Shown: positions 16,803-26,038 of the stretch, in pieces | Layout: every line of letters begins with the position of its first letter | Position numbering within the stretch: the first letter of the stretch is position 1 | Assembly: GCA_022510745.1 (NCBI GenBank) | Contig: JAFLSY010000001.1 | Coordinates: 359,042-423,041, forward strand | Reading direction: 5' to 3' | Source of the DNA: Lachnospiraceae bacterium | GTDB lineage: Bacteria > Bacillota > Clostridia > Lachnospirales > Lachnospiraceae | DNA: 64,000 bases | The notes under the pieces: model-generated | What the model was told of the DNA's origin: nothing | Database searches by the model: none | The model's input: the letters and a program-made list of their open reading frames with translations, nothing else | Position numbers and translations under genes: made by a program

Positions 16803-17360
16803 ATGGATGATGACAAAATTATAGAACTATATTGGGAGCGGGAGGAAAATGCAATCAAGGAAACATCTCTGAAATATGGCAGATTATGTACCTATATTGC
16901 AAGGAACATTCTTTCAAGCTACGAAGATACGGAAGAATGTGTGAATGATACATACCTTGCTGTTTGGAATGTTATTCCGGATGAGCGTCCAAACAGATTC
17001 TCAGCCTTTCTCAGTAGGATTACAAGAAATCTGGCATTGAAAAAATACGAATATATTTCTGCTGCAAAGAGAAATCCTGCTGCAGTCATATCTTTAGAAG
17101 AATTAGGTGATTGTGTATCCGGAGTGGACAGTGTTGAATCTGAAGTTGAAAAAAGACGGATAGAAAATACCATTAATAAATTCCTTTGGGAACAGAACGA
17201 AGAAAAAAGGAATATTTTTATCAGGCGGTATTGGTATTTTGACTCTATTGATAATATTTGTAAAAGAACAGGATTTACGCAGAGCAAAATAAAGTCCATG
17301 TTATATGAAATGAGAAAGAAGTTAAGGAAATACTTAGAAAGAGAGGGGATTGAAGTATGA
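16803..17360 (+). CDS. ECF-type sigma factor (pair 1)
   Basis: The 185-residue protein has a sigma-70 region 2 (about 10-80: YIARNILSSYEDTEECVNDTYLAVWN, then RFSAFLSRITRNLAL) and a region 4 helix-turn-helix (about 145-180: DSIDNICKRTGFTQSKIKSMLYEMRKKLRKYL). It would direct RNA polymerase to its own regulon. The ATG at 16803 has GAGGAGGAAAGG before it; earlier GTG starts lie inside the leader hairpin and are rejected. The stop overlaps the next start (ATGA), so it is coupled to the anti-sigma gene. It is paralogous to the sigma at 18266 and lies between repeats A and B. Confidence 0.9.
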   Translation: MDDDKIIELYWEREENAIKETSLKYGRLCTYIARNILSSYEDTEECVNDTYLAVWNVIPDERPNRFSAFLSRITRNLALKKYEYISAAKRNPAAVISLEELGDCVSGVDSVESEVEKRRIENTINKFLWEQNEEKRNIFIRRYWYFDSIDNICKRTGFTQSKIKSMLYEMRKKLRKYLEREGIEV

Positions 17361-17956
17361 ATAAAAAGCAATTATCAGAGCATATTGGAAACATTGATGA
17401 TAGACTCATTCAGCAGGCAGAGAAAATCCCTAATTATGCATTATGGCATCGCCGGACAAGGATCAGACAGATTTTGGCAACAGCAGCGGTTCTTATCCTT
17501 ATGGTTTCCAGTTTTAGTGTGGGTGCAATAGCATTTGCTCGTGAGGTATCGGTAGAGCAAGAAACGCTGGAACTGGAAGGGGTTAATCTCACATTGATTT
17601 TGCCGGATAGTTGGATGGGGCAATATTCGGTAGAAAAGTATAATCAGAACTATGTTGTTTATAATCCGCAGATTAGAGAATCTGTCAGTGAAGGAATAGA
17701 TATGTTTGATGGTGGTGTCCTGTTTTATATTGTCTGCTACGAAGAATCCATGACAGAGGAGCAGTTTATAGAAAACGGACTGGATTTTACTGCTTATCGC
17801 TATATTTTAGCAACGAGAGACAAAACCTATATTCTCCACTATGCAAGCGATGTGCAGTATGACCCAGCAGATGAAGAGCAAGTACGTATATACAGTAAAA
17901 TGGCATCTGAAATCAAAGATATTCAGTTTGTCGTCAGCAATGTCTTTGACGAATAA
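17357..17956 (+). CDS. Membrane anti-sigma factor (pair 1)
   Basis: The 199-residue protein has a short cytoplasmic N-terminal region (about 1-35) expected to hold the sigma, one membrane segment (about 37-60, TAAVLILMVSSFSVGAIAF), and an outside domain of about 135 residues with the pattern LNLTLILPDSWMGQYSVEKY...VFYIVCYEESMT, similar to sensor domains of clostridial anti-sigma factors. No zinc-binding HxxxCxxC is present. The ATGA overlap with the sigma gene supports the assignment. Its signal is unknown; release could be by proteolysis, for which no protease is adjacent. Confidence 0.8.
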   Translation: MNKKQLSEHIGNIDDRLIQQAEKIPNYALWHRRTRIRQILATAAVLILMVSSFSVGAIAFAREVSVEQETLELEGVNLTLILPDSWMGQYSVEKYNQNYVVYNPQIRESVSEGIDMFDGGVLFYIVCYEESMTEEQFIENGLDFTAYRYILATRDKTYILHYASDVQYDPADEEQVRIYSKMASEIKDIQFVVSNVFDE

Positions 17957-18071
17957 AATTCACAATGCGAATAAAATTCACAATGCGAATATAATTCGCA
18001 TGGGAGAAGAATCATCGGGCAAAAATTGGGATGAAAATGACCGGTTTTTGCCCTGTTTTTTGCCTGTTTTT
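17957..18071 (+). repeat. Repeat B: 18-bp tandem units, palindrome remnant, conserved hairpin and T tract
   Basis: Two tandem 18-bp units (AATAAAATTCACAATGCG) at 17952-17987 run into AATGCGAAT-ata-ATTCGCATG, then the hairpin GGGCAAAAATTGG/CCGGTTTTTGCCC (18017-18053) and a T-rich tail. It is the second copy of repeat A and brackets sigma/anti-sigma pair 1. The remaining sequence from 18072 to 18265 is A+T rich and holds the second sigma's leader; I see no further gene in it. Confidence 0.75.
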
Positions 18072-18265
18072 AAAGTTGTATGTATACTTTCTATCAACTA
18101 ATCTGCAGCACCAAGAATGCTGTTCTATGAAACAGTCAAAATTTGGTGTAAAATCTATTTGTCTAAAATAAAATGAAAAATAATATATTTTTTGTCCCAC
18201 ACTGTTTTTTTTCCTACTATATAGATATAAGAATAATGCAAGTTCTGATACAAGGAGGTTACGAA

Positions 18266-18814
18266 ATGGAAGATTCTGGAATCGTTGAGTTGTATTTCGC
18301 AAGGTCAGAGGTGGCAATTCAGGAAACCGGAAAGAAGTACGGCGCATATTTAAATCAGGTGGCGTATAACATTTTGCGCAATATATGTGATACAGAAGAA
18401 GTGGTAAACGATACCTATATGGCTACATGGGATGCCATACCGCCAACAAAACCAAATAACTTCAAACACTTTTTGTCCCGCATTACAAGAAATCTCTCCT
18501 TTAATCGGTTAGATTATCTCAATGCAGGGAAAAGGTATGCGTTGTTTGTGGAAATGGATGAATGTATCCCGGACAGAGGAAAAGATGTTGAGGATATATG
18601 GGAGGCCAAAGAAATCGGCAAGGTACTTAACAAGTTCCTGCAAACTTTGGATCGAAAAACCTGTGCTGTATTTTTGGCAAGGTATTATTACTCCTGCTCA
18701 ATAAGCGAGGTGGCAGAGCAATATGCGCTTTCTGTCAGACAGGTTAAATATCTGCTGTCCAAAACCAGAAGCGAGTTACGTAGCTATTTTGAAAGGGAAG
18801 GAGTGTTGATATGA
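18266..18814 (+). CDS. ECF-type sigma factor (pair 2)
   Basis: The 182-residue protein is a clear paralogue of the sigma at 16803. Both share ELYxxRxExAIxET near the start, NDTYxAxWxxIP, FLSRITRNLS and the C-terminal EREG. Region 4 is SISEVAEQYALSVRQVKYLLSKTRSELRSYF. GGAGG lies 9 nt before the ATG at 18266, and no earlier ATG has a ribosome binding site. ATGA overlaps the next gene. The two sigma factors differ in region 4, so they are expected to read different promoters. Some cross-talk is possible. Confidence 0.9.
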   Translation: MEDSGIVELYFARSEVAIQETGKKYGAYLNQVAYNILRNICDTEEVVNDTYMATWDAIPPTKPNNFKHFLSRITRNLSFNRLDYLNAGKRYALFVEMDECIPDRGKDVEDIWEAKEIGKVLNKFLQTLDRKTCAVFLARYYYSCSISEVAEQYALSVRQVKYLLSKTRSELRSYFEREGVLI

Positions 18815-20418
18815 GTGAACTTATGGGATACATGAGACTGAATGAAGCATTCCAGTATGTTGATGATGAGTTTTTGGATATTGTGGAACAGGAAAAAAGG
18901 AAGAAGAAAAAGAAACCGATGTGGAGGATTGCAGGCACAGTGGCGGCATGTATCTGTATTCTTTTGCTTCCTGTTGGTGTTATGGCGGCCAGATGGTTCG
19001 GACTATGGGATCTCTTGCTGCAGAAAGAAGATAGCGATATTGCATATTTCACCGTATCCGATTTTTTCCTAAGTCCAGAGTCTCTTGCGCTTAGAGAATG
19101 GGAGATATTTCTTGCAGAATATGACGCGGATCGGAGCATTTTCTCCAATGCAATGGAAGAGGGCTTTGCTCCGGAGGGCAGGGAAGACTGGCTGTTGTAC
19201 GGTGTGTATTCCTATGAAATGGGAGAGAAGCTGGATGAGATCGTAAAGAGATCTGGATTAGTGTTGAATAACACCATGGACACCATAACTTTTGAAGAAC
19301 TGCAAAACCGGGTAGGCGGAAGCTTCATAATAGATGCGGACATTGAAGATTATTGTCAGGTTTATGAATACGGTTCTTTTATATTTAAGGGCAATGCAGA
19401 GTTGGATAACAGTGGAAAAGTCGCATTTGAGTTTCACTGTATAGTTAAAGGCACTTTTGATGATACGTTGTCATTCTGGCTAGATTACAAGAGTATGGAT
19501 GAGTGGCGGTATGAGACCGCCTGTGGAGAATCTGTCTGGCTTGCGCTGGGAGCATCCCATGCGATGATCTTGACAGAAACGAGTGATCGCTATCTCATGG
19601 TGGTCGTACCCGATGGACGTGAAATGGGCATAACGGAAGATAGCTTGCAGGAGTTGGCCGATATGATCGACTTTGGAATATTAAAGGATATGCAGCTGCC
19701 GGAGACCAGCGGCAGTACACCCGTTTCAACTGTATCGATAATATCCGTACATGGCTATACGGACAGTCCGGAATCGCAGGCTTTGCTGGAATGGCAGGAG
19801 TTTTTGACACAGTATGATGCAGATCATGCGATATCTAACGCACTTGGAAACAACGTGTTTGTTGCGGAAGGCAGAGATGATTGGTCCCAATATTCTTCTG
19901 TTTACTCTTATGAGATGGGAGAAAAGCTGGATGAAATTGCCCAAAAGTATGGGTTAAAACTACACACGGCTGTCAATTTTATAGATTCTGATGAATTAAT
20001 GTACCGAGTGGGCGGGGATTTTGTGGACAGGGAATCTATATCATGGTCATATATGTATGAGGATGGCTATTTCCAGGCTGAAGGTGATATGGAACTGTCA
20101 GGATGCGGAAGAACAGATTTTCAGTTTACGCGTTCCGTAAAAGGAACATTTAATGATGTAATGCTGAATATCCGGCAGGTAGAAGATTATACAGACTGGC
20201 AGTATATTACAGCCTGTGGAGAGCCGGTACTTCTTGCTCTGGGATCATACAAGGCGTTGATATTTGGCGATTTTGAGGAATGCTTTATTTCAGTTAACGT
20301 GCTGCTTGGAAGTGAAGATGGGATGACAAAAGAAGATCTGCAGGAGCTGGCCGATAAAATTGATTTCAGTATCCTAAAGGATGTGCAAGTTCCTGATATG
20401 CGGGGAGATTCTGACTGA
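18811..20418 (+). CDS. Membrane anti-sigma factor with duplicated sensor domain (pair 2)
   Basis: The 535-residue protein has a short cytoplasmic start, a Lys-rich stretch, one membrane segment (about 38-60) and two tandem outside domains of about 210 residues (about 86-300 and 312-530). The repeats share SPESxALxEW, YSYEMGEKLDEI, LQNRVGG/LMYRVGG, VKGTFxD and LQELADxIDFxILKD, so the duplication is plain by eye. It is probably the sensor of sigma pair 2, with the overlap ATGA as in pair 1. What the repeats bind is unknown. It is followed after 85 nt by asparagine synthetase, which has its own ribosome binding site and probably its own transcript. Confidence 0.85.
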   Translation: MSELMGYMRLNEAFQYVDDEFLDIVEQEKRKKKKKPMWRIAGTVAACICILLLPVGVMAARWFGLWDLLLQKEDSDIAYFTVSDFFLSPESLALREWEIFLAEYDADRSIFSNAMEEGFAPEGREDWLLYGVYSYEMGEKLDEIVKRSGLVLNNTMDTITFEELQNRVGGSFIIDADIEDYCQVYEYGSFIFKGNAELDNSGKVAFEFHCIVKGTFDDTLSFWLDYKSMDEWRYETACGESVWLALGASHAMILTETSDRYLMVVVPDGREMGITEDSLQELADMIDFGILKDMQLPETSGSTPVSTVSIISVHGYTDSPESQALLEWQEFLTQYDADHAISNALGNNVFVAEGRDDWSQYSSVYSYEMGEKLDEIAQKYGLKLHTAVNFIDSDELMYRVGGDFVDRESISWSYMYEDGYFQAEGDMELSGCGRTDFQFTRSVKGTFNDVMLNIRQVEDYTDWQYITACGEPVLLALGSYKALIFGDFEECFISVNVLLGSEDGMTKEDLQELADKIDFSILKDVQVPDMRGDSD

Positions 20419-20503
20419 AGAGTGAAGGAGAAGACAAGAGAAAATATTCTTGTGTAATCGGTTTGTCTATTTGATAAAATAACGAATTACTTTGGAGGAT
20501 AAG

Positions 20504-22351
20504 ATGTGTGGTATATGCGGTTTTATTGGTAATAAAGGATCTAAAGAAAAGAAAGAAGCTATTCTGCGTTCCATGATGGATGCGATGCGTCATCGTGGAC
20601 CGGATTCAGATGGAATTTTTGTTTCTGATGAAGCAGCTTTAGGATTTTGCCGATTGAGCATTATAGATTTGGAAGACGGAGATCAGCCTATGCACAATGA
20701 GGATGGTTGTCTGACCCTCGTTTTTAACGGAGAGATTTATAATTTCAAGGAGTTAAGGGAAGAATTAACCGCGAAGGGACACAGGTTTACCAATCATTCG
20801 GATTCCGAAGCGCTGTTACATGGATATGAGAGCTATAGTGCGGATTTATTGAATAAAATTCGAGGAATGTTTGCCTTTGCAATCTGGGATGAACAGGAAA
20901 AGCGTATCTTTGCGGCCCGTGATTTCTTTGGTATAAAACCGTTTTTTTATACGATGGTGGACGGCTGTTTTGTATTTGCCTCGGAGATTAAGAGCCTTTT
21001 GCAGTATCCCGGATTTGTAAAAGAAGTTGATGAGACGGTGCTGGAGGAATACCTTACCTTCCAATATTCACCTCTCGAAAAAACATTTTTTAAGGGTGTT
21101 TACCGGCTAATGCCGGGGCATTATTTGATTTATCAGAATGGCGGGATAAAAATTGAGCGTTATTTCGATCCGATGCTGACACCGAAGAAACACTTTGGAA
21201 GCGACAAACAAATTATCAGCGAAATAGATAAAGTGTTGTCACAATCCGTGAAACGCCATATGGTTTCCGATGTAGAGATTGGGGCGTTTCTTTCCGGTGG
21301 TGTAGATTCCAGCTATATTGCATCCCAATATACCGGAAACAAGGCATTTACTGTGGGATTTTTTAATGAGAAAAATCATTATAGTGAAATCGGTTATGCC
21401 AAAGAATTGGCGGAAAAGCTTGGGCTTGAGCACCATGTGAAGATTATCAGTAAAGAGGAGTACTGGGAAGCAGTTCCTAAAGCTATGTATCACCTTGATG
21501 AGCCGAGTGGTGATGCGTCAGCAATCGCTCTTTATTTTGTGGCACAGGAAGCTGCTAAGTATGTAAAAGTTGTTACGTCAGGCGAGGGATCAGACGAGCT
21601 ATTTGGCGGTTATAATATTTATCTAGAGCCGGATGCATTGCGTTGGGTGAACTGGATGCCCAAAAAAGTGTGCAAGACGATTGGAACACTGGCGGAAAGG
21701 ATGCCTAATATGAAAGGCCGCAACTATCTGATCCGCTGCACGAAAGATGTAGAGGAACGATATGTAGGAAATGTGTATGCATTCAGTGATGAGGAACGCC
21801 GTGAACTACTGAAAAAAGAAAATAGTGCACTCTCCACAGAAGAATTGTTAAGACCTTGTTATCAAAATGTAGCAAAATTGAATGATATGGACAAAATGCA
21901 GTATCTTGATCTGAATTATTGGTTGCAGGGTGATATTCTGCAGAAAGCGGACAAGATGAGTATGGCACATTCTCTGGAACTGAGGGTCCCATTTTTGGAC
22001 CGGGATGTGTTTGAACTGGCAAGATGTTTGCCAACCAGAGCAAAAGTCAGAAACCATCAGACAAAATACCTTTTCAGGGAAGCAACAGAAAGTTCTCTGC
22101 CGCATAGGAGTGCGGACCGGAGAAAGCTGGGCTTTCCGGTGCCGATTCGGGTATGGATCAATGAAGAACCGTGGTACAGTGAGATAAAGCAGACTTTATC
22201 CGGAGAAGCCGCAAATGAATTCTTTCATACGGAGAAACTGCTGAAACTTTTAGAGGAACACAAAAGCAGGCAAAAAGACAATAGTAGAAAGATATGGACT
22301 ATTCTTGTATTTCTTGTTTGGCATAAGGTGTTTTTTGAAGAAGCAGCATAA
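20504..22351 (+). CDS. asnB: Asparagine synthase (glutamine-hydrolysing)
   Basis: The 615-residue protein starts MCGICGF, giving the N-terminal nucleophile Cys after removal of Met. The glutaminase domain (about 1-200) carries MRHRGPDSDG and VFNGEIYNFKEL. The synthetase domain has the pyrophosphatase loop SGGVDSSYIAS at about 263-273 and GEGSDELFGGY. It makes asparagine from aspartate, ATP and glutamine. An upstream TTG is open, but GGAGG lies 6 nt before the ATG at 20504 and the Cys must follow Met directly. Asparagine synthetase families also modify cell-wall or peptide substrates; the simple AsnB reading is favoured by length and motifs. Confidence 0.92.
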   Translation: MCGICGFIGNKGSKEKKEAILRSMMDAMRHRGPDSDGIFVSDEAALGFCRLSIIDLEDGDQPMHNEDGCLTLVFNGEIYNFKELREELTAKGHRFTNHSDSEALLHGYESYSADLLNKIRGMFAFAIWDEQEKRIFAARDFFGIKPFFYTMVDGCFVFASEIKSLLQYPGFVKEVDETVLEEYLTFQYSPLEKTFFKGVYRLMPGHYLIYQNGGIKIERYFDPMLTPKKHFGSDKQIISEIDKVLSQSVKRHMVSDVEIGAFLSGGVDSSYIASQYTGNKAFTVGFFNEKNHYSEIGYAKELAEKLGLEHHVKIISKEEYWEAVPKAMYHLDEPSGDASAIALYFVAQEAAKYVKVVTSGEGSDELFGGYNIYLEPDALRWVNWMPKKVCKTIGTLAERMPNMKGRNYLIRCTKDVEERYVGNVYAFSDEERRELLKKENSALSTEELLRPCYQNVAKLNDMDKMQYLDLNYWLQGDILQKADKMSMAHSLELRVPFLDRDVFELARCLPTRAKVRNHQTKYLFREATESSLPHRSADRRKLGFPVPIRVWINEEPWYSEIKQTLSGEAANEFFHTEKLLKLLEEHKSRQKDNSRKIWTILVFLVWHKVFFEEAA

Positions 22352-22390
22352 TATAGTTGGTTAATTTATTTAAGGAGGAAAAGAAGGAAA

Positions 22391-23563
22391 ATGAAAGGCA
22401 AAAAAAGAATTTTATTTGGTATTATATTGCTGCTGGCTGTCAATCTGTGTGGCTGCAGCAATGATAGTAATGAACAGCAAATTGTAGGAGGTTTTAGCAT
22501 TACAGAAGGGACTCTACAGGACAATATGCCTGGTTCTGAACTGGCTGAAAAAACAGAGGCAATTGAAGAGGAGTCTTTAGAAACAATCCCCGATTTAAAA
22601 GAATTAATGTATGGAGGGATGGGAAACCTGGGCCTCGGCTTCTTAGTATACACGATTCCCGATAGGGATAACGAAGACTACAGACTATATTTCTTTCAAT
22701 CAGAAAAAGAGGAAGACAGATATCTGCCATTTGAGGAGATGTCTTTCCATCTCTCTGAGGCATCTTTTGTTTTTCCGGATGTAAGAGAGGGTAATGTCCC
22801 CATCGGAAAATTTAAGGAAATCTATTTTATGGATTATGCAGATGTCCTAAAAGATGGCTCCAATGATGTTATTGTGATTGCTGTATATGAGAAAGATGGA
22901 AATGAATATTATGATACACGGGTATATGAGGAAAGAGAAAGTGGCTTTGTTATAAATGTTGTATTAACGCAGAAGTTAAATGAGAAATATTATGATGTTG
23001 AGGAATATCCCGTATGGGAGATCGTAACCCTGCCCGGAGAATCTGATGTATCTGATTTTACAGAAGAACAAACAATACCATTAGAATCAAATTCTGCGGG
23101 CACGGAAGGGTTTGCTAACGAATATACCATTGAAGGGTTTGCTTTTGCCGATGGTATGGAAAGGTCAGTTTGTATTACGCTAAGTGTTGAAAGTATAATA
23201 AGAGGGGAAGAAGCCTTTAAAATACTACAGGAATATGATACAAATATTTCACATTCAAATGAGAAGGAAGAATACATAATTATTAATTTCAATGTTTCGT
23301 ATGACAGTGGAGAAATAGAAGAACTCTATATGATGGAAAATAGAGCATCTTTGGAACAAGCAGGATTGTATTTTGCTTTGTCAAACAGTCAGAGCAATGC
23401 GTATGATGTAACATCATATTTAGGCAATAGTATATATGATCTTTCACTTACTAAGGGTCAAAGCGCACAAGGTGCGGTTGCATTTTTACAGGAAAAAGGT
23501 AATACAGAACCGTTAGTTTTTGTGGGCTTTGAACAGATTGTTAAGTTCAATATATCCGATTAA
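22391..23563 (+). CDS. Lipoprotein of unknown function
   Basis: The 390-residue protein has a signal peptide with the lipobox LCGC (about 18-21). The mature part is acidic with a mostly beta pattern: YRLYFFQSEKEEDR, DYADVLKDGSNDVIVIAVYEKDG and a C-terminal piece SIYDLSLTKGQSAQGAVAFLQEKG that looks like the DUF4352/TGF-like Ig-type end seen in Bacillota lipoproteins. GGAGG lies 14 nt and AAGGAAA directly before the ATG. A strong hairpin follows the gene. The function is not recognisable. The sequence does not share the signal peptide of the lipoproteins at 32-41 kb. Confidence 0.7.
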   Translation: MKGKKRILFGIILLLAVNLCGCSNDSNEQQIVGGFSITEGTLQDNMPGSELAEKTEAIEEESLETIPDLKELMYGGMGNLGLGFLVYTIPDRDNEDYRLYFFQSEKEEDRYLPFEEMSFHLSEASFVFPDVREGNVPIGKFKEIYFMDYADVLKDGSNDVIVIAVYEKDGNEYYDTRVYEERESGFVINVVLTQKLNEKYYDVEEYPVWEIVTLPGESDVSDFTEEQTIPLESNSAGTEGFANEYTIEGFAFADGMERSVCITLSVESIIRGEEAFKILQEYDTNISHSNEKEEYIIINFNVSYDSGEIEELYMMENRASLEQAGLYFALSNSQSNAYDVTSYLGNSIYDLSLTKGQSAQGAVAFLQEKGNTEPLVFVGFEQIVKFNISD

Positions 23564-23603
23564 GTGGTTAAGCTCAAGCAAATGCCCTCTTTTAATAATG
23601 ATT

Positions 23604-23650
23604 AAAAGCCGATAACACGCAGATTTGAACTGCTGTTATCGGCTTTTGTT
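23604..23650 (+). terminator. Intrinsic terminator after the 22391 lipoprotein gene
   Basis: AAAAGCCGATAACA and TGTTATCGGCTTTT form a 14-bp stem. T and A runs on both sides may let it work in both directions. Confidence 0.8.
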
Positions 23651-23681
23651 AACTTTCTCAAAAAATCCACTCTACATTCAT

Positions 23682-23708
23682 TTGAAATTCATACGAGTGT
23701 GATATACT
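23682..23708 (+). promoter_or_regulatory. Extended -10 promoter of the two-component/ABC operon
   Basis: TGATATACT is an extended -10 element 25 nt before the regulator's ATG. TTGAAA lies 15 nt further up, which is slightly short, as is common with an extended -10. Confidence 0.55.
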
Positions 23709-23733
23709 GATTTTCATCAAGGAGTTGAAAAAT

Positions 23734-24390
23734 ATGCGAATTCTATTTTTGGAGGATGAACCTACCATCCGGGAAGTTTTGACAGAATATATGAAAATGC
23801 AGGATTATCAGGTCACTCCTGTGGATAACGGGGATGATGCGCTTGTGTTGCTTAAAAAGGAACACTTTGATATGGCGGTGTTGGACATCATGGTGCCTGG
23901 AGCCAAGGGACTTGATGTGCTTTCTCATATAAAAGAGAACTGCCCTGATACCGCCACTATCATGCTGACTGCCCTGGGAGATGAGAAGACACAATTAGAA
24001 GCCTTTAACCTGTATGCGGATGACTATGTGATCAAGCCAGTGTCGCCTTTGATCTTGTTAAAAAGAATGGAAACGATTCTTCGCAGGGTCAAGAGAGAAG
24101 GTGCATCCATAGATAAAGGTCTGGTTTTGCAGGAGGATTCTTATCAGGCTTTTTATGACGGAAAGTCTCTTTCCTTGACCCTGACGGAATATCTTCTGCT
24201 AAAAACATTAATAAATGAACCACATCGGGCTTTTACCAGAGAACAGCTGATTTTGCGGATATTTAATGAGGATTATGTGGGAAATGACAGGATCATTGAC
24301 GCCCATGTAAAAAACCTAAGGAAAAAGCTTCCGGGAGATTATATTAAGACTGTGATCGGTGTAGGTTATCAATTTCAAAGGGAGAAGTGA
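23734..24390 (+). CDS. OmpR-family response regulator
   Basis: The 218-residue protein has a receiver domain (about 1-115) with acidic pocket LEDEP, phospho-acceptor Asp near 51 in AVLDIMVPG, Thr in MLTALGDE and Lys in VIKPVSP, and a winged-helix OmpR-type output domain (about 125-218, FTREQLILRIFNEDYVGNDRIIDAHVKNLRKKL). GGAG lies 7 nt before the ATG at 23734. The TTG at 23725 is rejected. The sensor kinase follows with only 2 nt between stop and start, and an ABC transporter follows that, so the system probably controls the exporter. Confidence 0.95.
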   Translation: MRILFLEDEPTIREVLTEYMKMQDYQVTPVDNGDDALVLLKKEHFDMAVLDIMVPGAKGLDVLSHIKENCPDTATIMLTALGDEKTQLEAFNLYADDYVIKPVSPLILLKRMETILRRVKREGASIDKGLVLQEDSYQAFYDGKSLSLTLTEYLLLKTLINEPHRAFTREQLILRIFNEDYVGNDRIIDAHVKNLRKKLPGDYIKTVIGVGYQFQREK

Positions 24391-24392
24391 TT

Positions 24393-26018
24393 ATGGGATT
24401 ATCAAAGAAGACTTTTTTTTACAGTATGGTTTTAGCCTCTATTATGACCGCGTTCATAATCCTATATTTTGCCCTGATGCTTCCATCCTTGTATGTGGAA
24501 TATGTAAAGGAAAGCAATCTTCAATCGGTCGTAGAAGTTCAAAAGCAGTATTTAGAAAAGAGGAATTACGAGGAACTTACGGTAAGAAATCCCTTTAATA
24601 CTGTTACTGTGGAAATTCCCATGGAAGGAAACGAAATCTATCTGACAGGGAAATATTTTCGCCTGAAAGCGGAAGTGCTGGATCAGGATATGCAAGGACT
24701 CCTTCAGGAAACGAAACGGCTGCTTAAAAGGGGAGGTCAGGAAAGCGAAGGTGAAGAATGGGAAGAGCTTGCTGCAATTTGGCAGGAGAAAGGGGCAGCT
24801 TTTTTGTCGGGAGTAATGGAAAAAATAAGCATGTTGTCTCAGGAGATTCCCATAGAGATTGCATTAGAATCCAATACAGAGGGAGGGGCTTTTACAGAGG
24901 AATATACTCAAATATATGCTTATTCGGCAGGAGTGGTGGTCTATGAAGCCGGTGTGTCCGACGGCAGCAATAGCTATACCAATTATGTTGCTCTTGGGGT
25001 AGAGGATGAAGGAATCGTGATCACTCTGATGTCTACTGTGACGCCTCAAATGGAAGAGATAAAACCGGTGGTCTTTGGAAGTCTTCCGATGATTTGTATG
25101 GTTGTGTTTTTGTTGGTACTCATAGCGTCGCACTTTTTTTCGGGAAAGATTGTTACCCCTATTATTCGGCTGGCAAACCACGCACTAAGTGCACAGCATG
25201 ATGGAGACATGGAACCGGAGCCTTTTCCGGATTCCGGTAAAGATGAAGTGGCAGCCTTGGGAAATGCCCTGAACCAGCTGTATGAAAAGCTAAGGGAGAG
25301 TAACCGGGAGCTTTCTAACAAGAATGCTTTGCTGGAGGAAGAAAATGAAAGGCAGGAGGTATTTTTACGAGCTTCTTCCCATCAGCTGAAAACCCCCATT
25401 GCAGCGGCGCTTTTGTTAATTGAGGGAATGATGGATCAGGTGGGGAAATATAAGGATGTAGATGCGTACCTGCCGGAAGTAAAAGAGCAGCTGAAAGCCA
25501 TGAGAAAAATCGTGGAAGATATTCTGGACTTAAACCATCACGCAATTCATTTGGAAAAGGAAGAGGTCAGTCTTGAAGAATTGGTAAAAGAGGAGGCAGC
25601 AGCATACAGGGTGCAGATGGAAAGTAAAAAGCAATCCCTGTCCGTCTCCGGAGAAAAACATATGATAACAGATAGGGAGATCTTAAAAATCATTATAGAT
25701 AATCTGATTTCCAATGCAGTGGTATATAGTCCGCATGGGGCCAGAATTGAGATTGAAATCACAAAAGAGGGGCTATTTGTAACCAATTATGGTGTCCGCA
25801 TTCAGGAGGAGATACTTCTGGATGTGTACAGCCCCTTTGTCAGCAGTGATACAAAACATAAGGGAAAGGGTCTTGGTTTATATATTGTGGCATATTATGG
25901 ACGGCTTTTGGGAATGGAGTCGACGATTGAAAACCTGGATAACGGAGTAAAATCCTCTTTATTTTTTGACACTTTCCGTCATACCGCCTTCGAAGGCAGA
26001 AATATCCCCAACGGATGA
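24393..26018 (+). CDS. Sensor histidine kinase with extracellular domain
   Basis: The 541-residue protein has two membrane segments (about 8-30 and 230-252) around a 200-residue outside domain. A HAMP linker (about 253-310), a His phosphorylation domain (SSHQLKTPIAAALLL, His near 330) and an ATP-binding domain follow: DNLISNAVVYSPHGA, then GKGLGLYIVAYY. The ATG at 24393 is preferred to the overlapping GTG at 24387 because GGGAGA lies about 8 nt before it. The overlap with the ABC genes downstream means it is part of the same operon. The stimulus cannot be told. Confidence 0.93.
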   Translation: MGLSKKTFFYSMVLASIMTAFIILYFALMLPSLYVEYVKESNLQSVVEVQKQYLEKRNYEELTVRNPFNTVTVEIPMEGNEIYLTGKYFRLKAEVLDQDMQGLLQETKRLLKRGGQESEGEEWEELAAIWQEKGAAFLSGVMEKISMLSQEIPIEIALESNTEGGAFTEEYTQIYAYSAGVVVYEAGVSDGSNSYTNYVALGVEDEGIVITLMSTVTPQMEEIKPVVFGSLPMICMVVFLLVLIASHFFSGKIVTPIIRLANHALSAQHDGDMEPEPFPDSGKDEVAALGNALNQLYEKLRESNRELSNKNALLEEENERQEVFLRASSHQLKTPIAAALLLIEGMMDQVGKYKDVDAYLPEVKEQLKAMRKIVEDILDLNHHAIHLEKEEVSLEELVKEEAAAYRVQMESKKQSLSVSGEKHMITDREILKIIIDNLISNAVVYSPHGARIEIEITKEGLFVTNYGVRIQEEILLDVYSPFVSSDTKHKGKGLGLYIVAYYGRLLGMESTIENLDNGVKSSLFFDTFRHTAFEGRNIPNG

Positions 26019-26038
26019 AAGGAAGAGAGGAGAAAATC

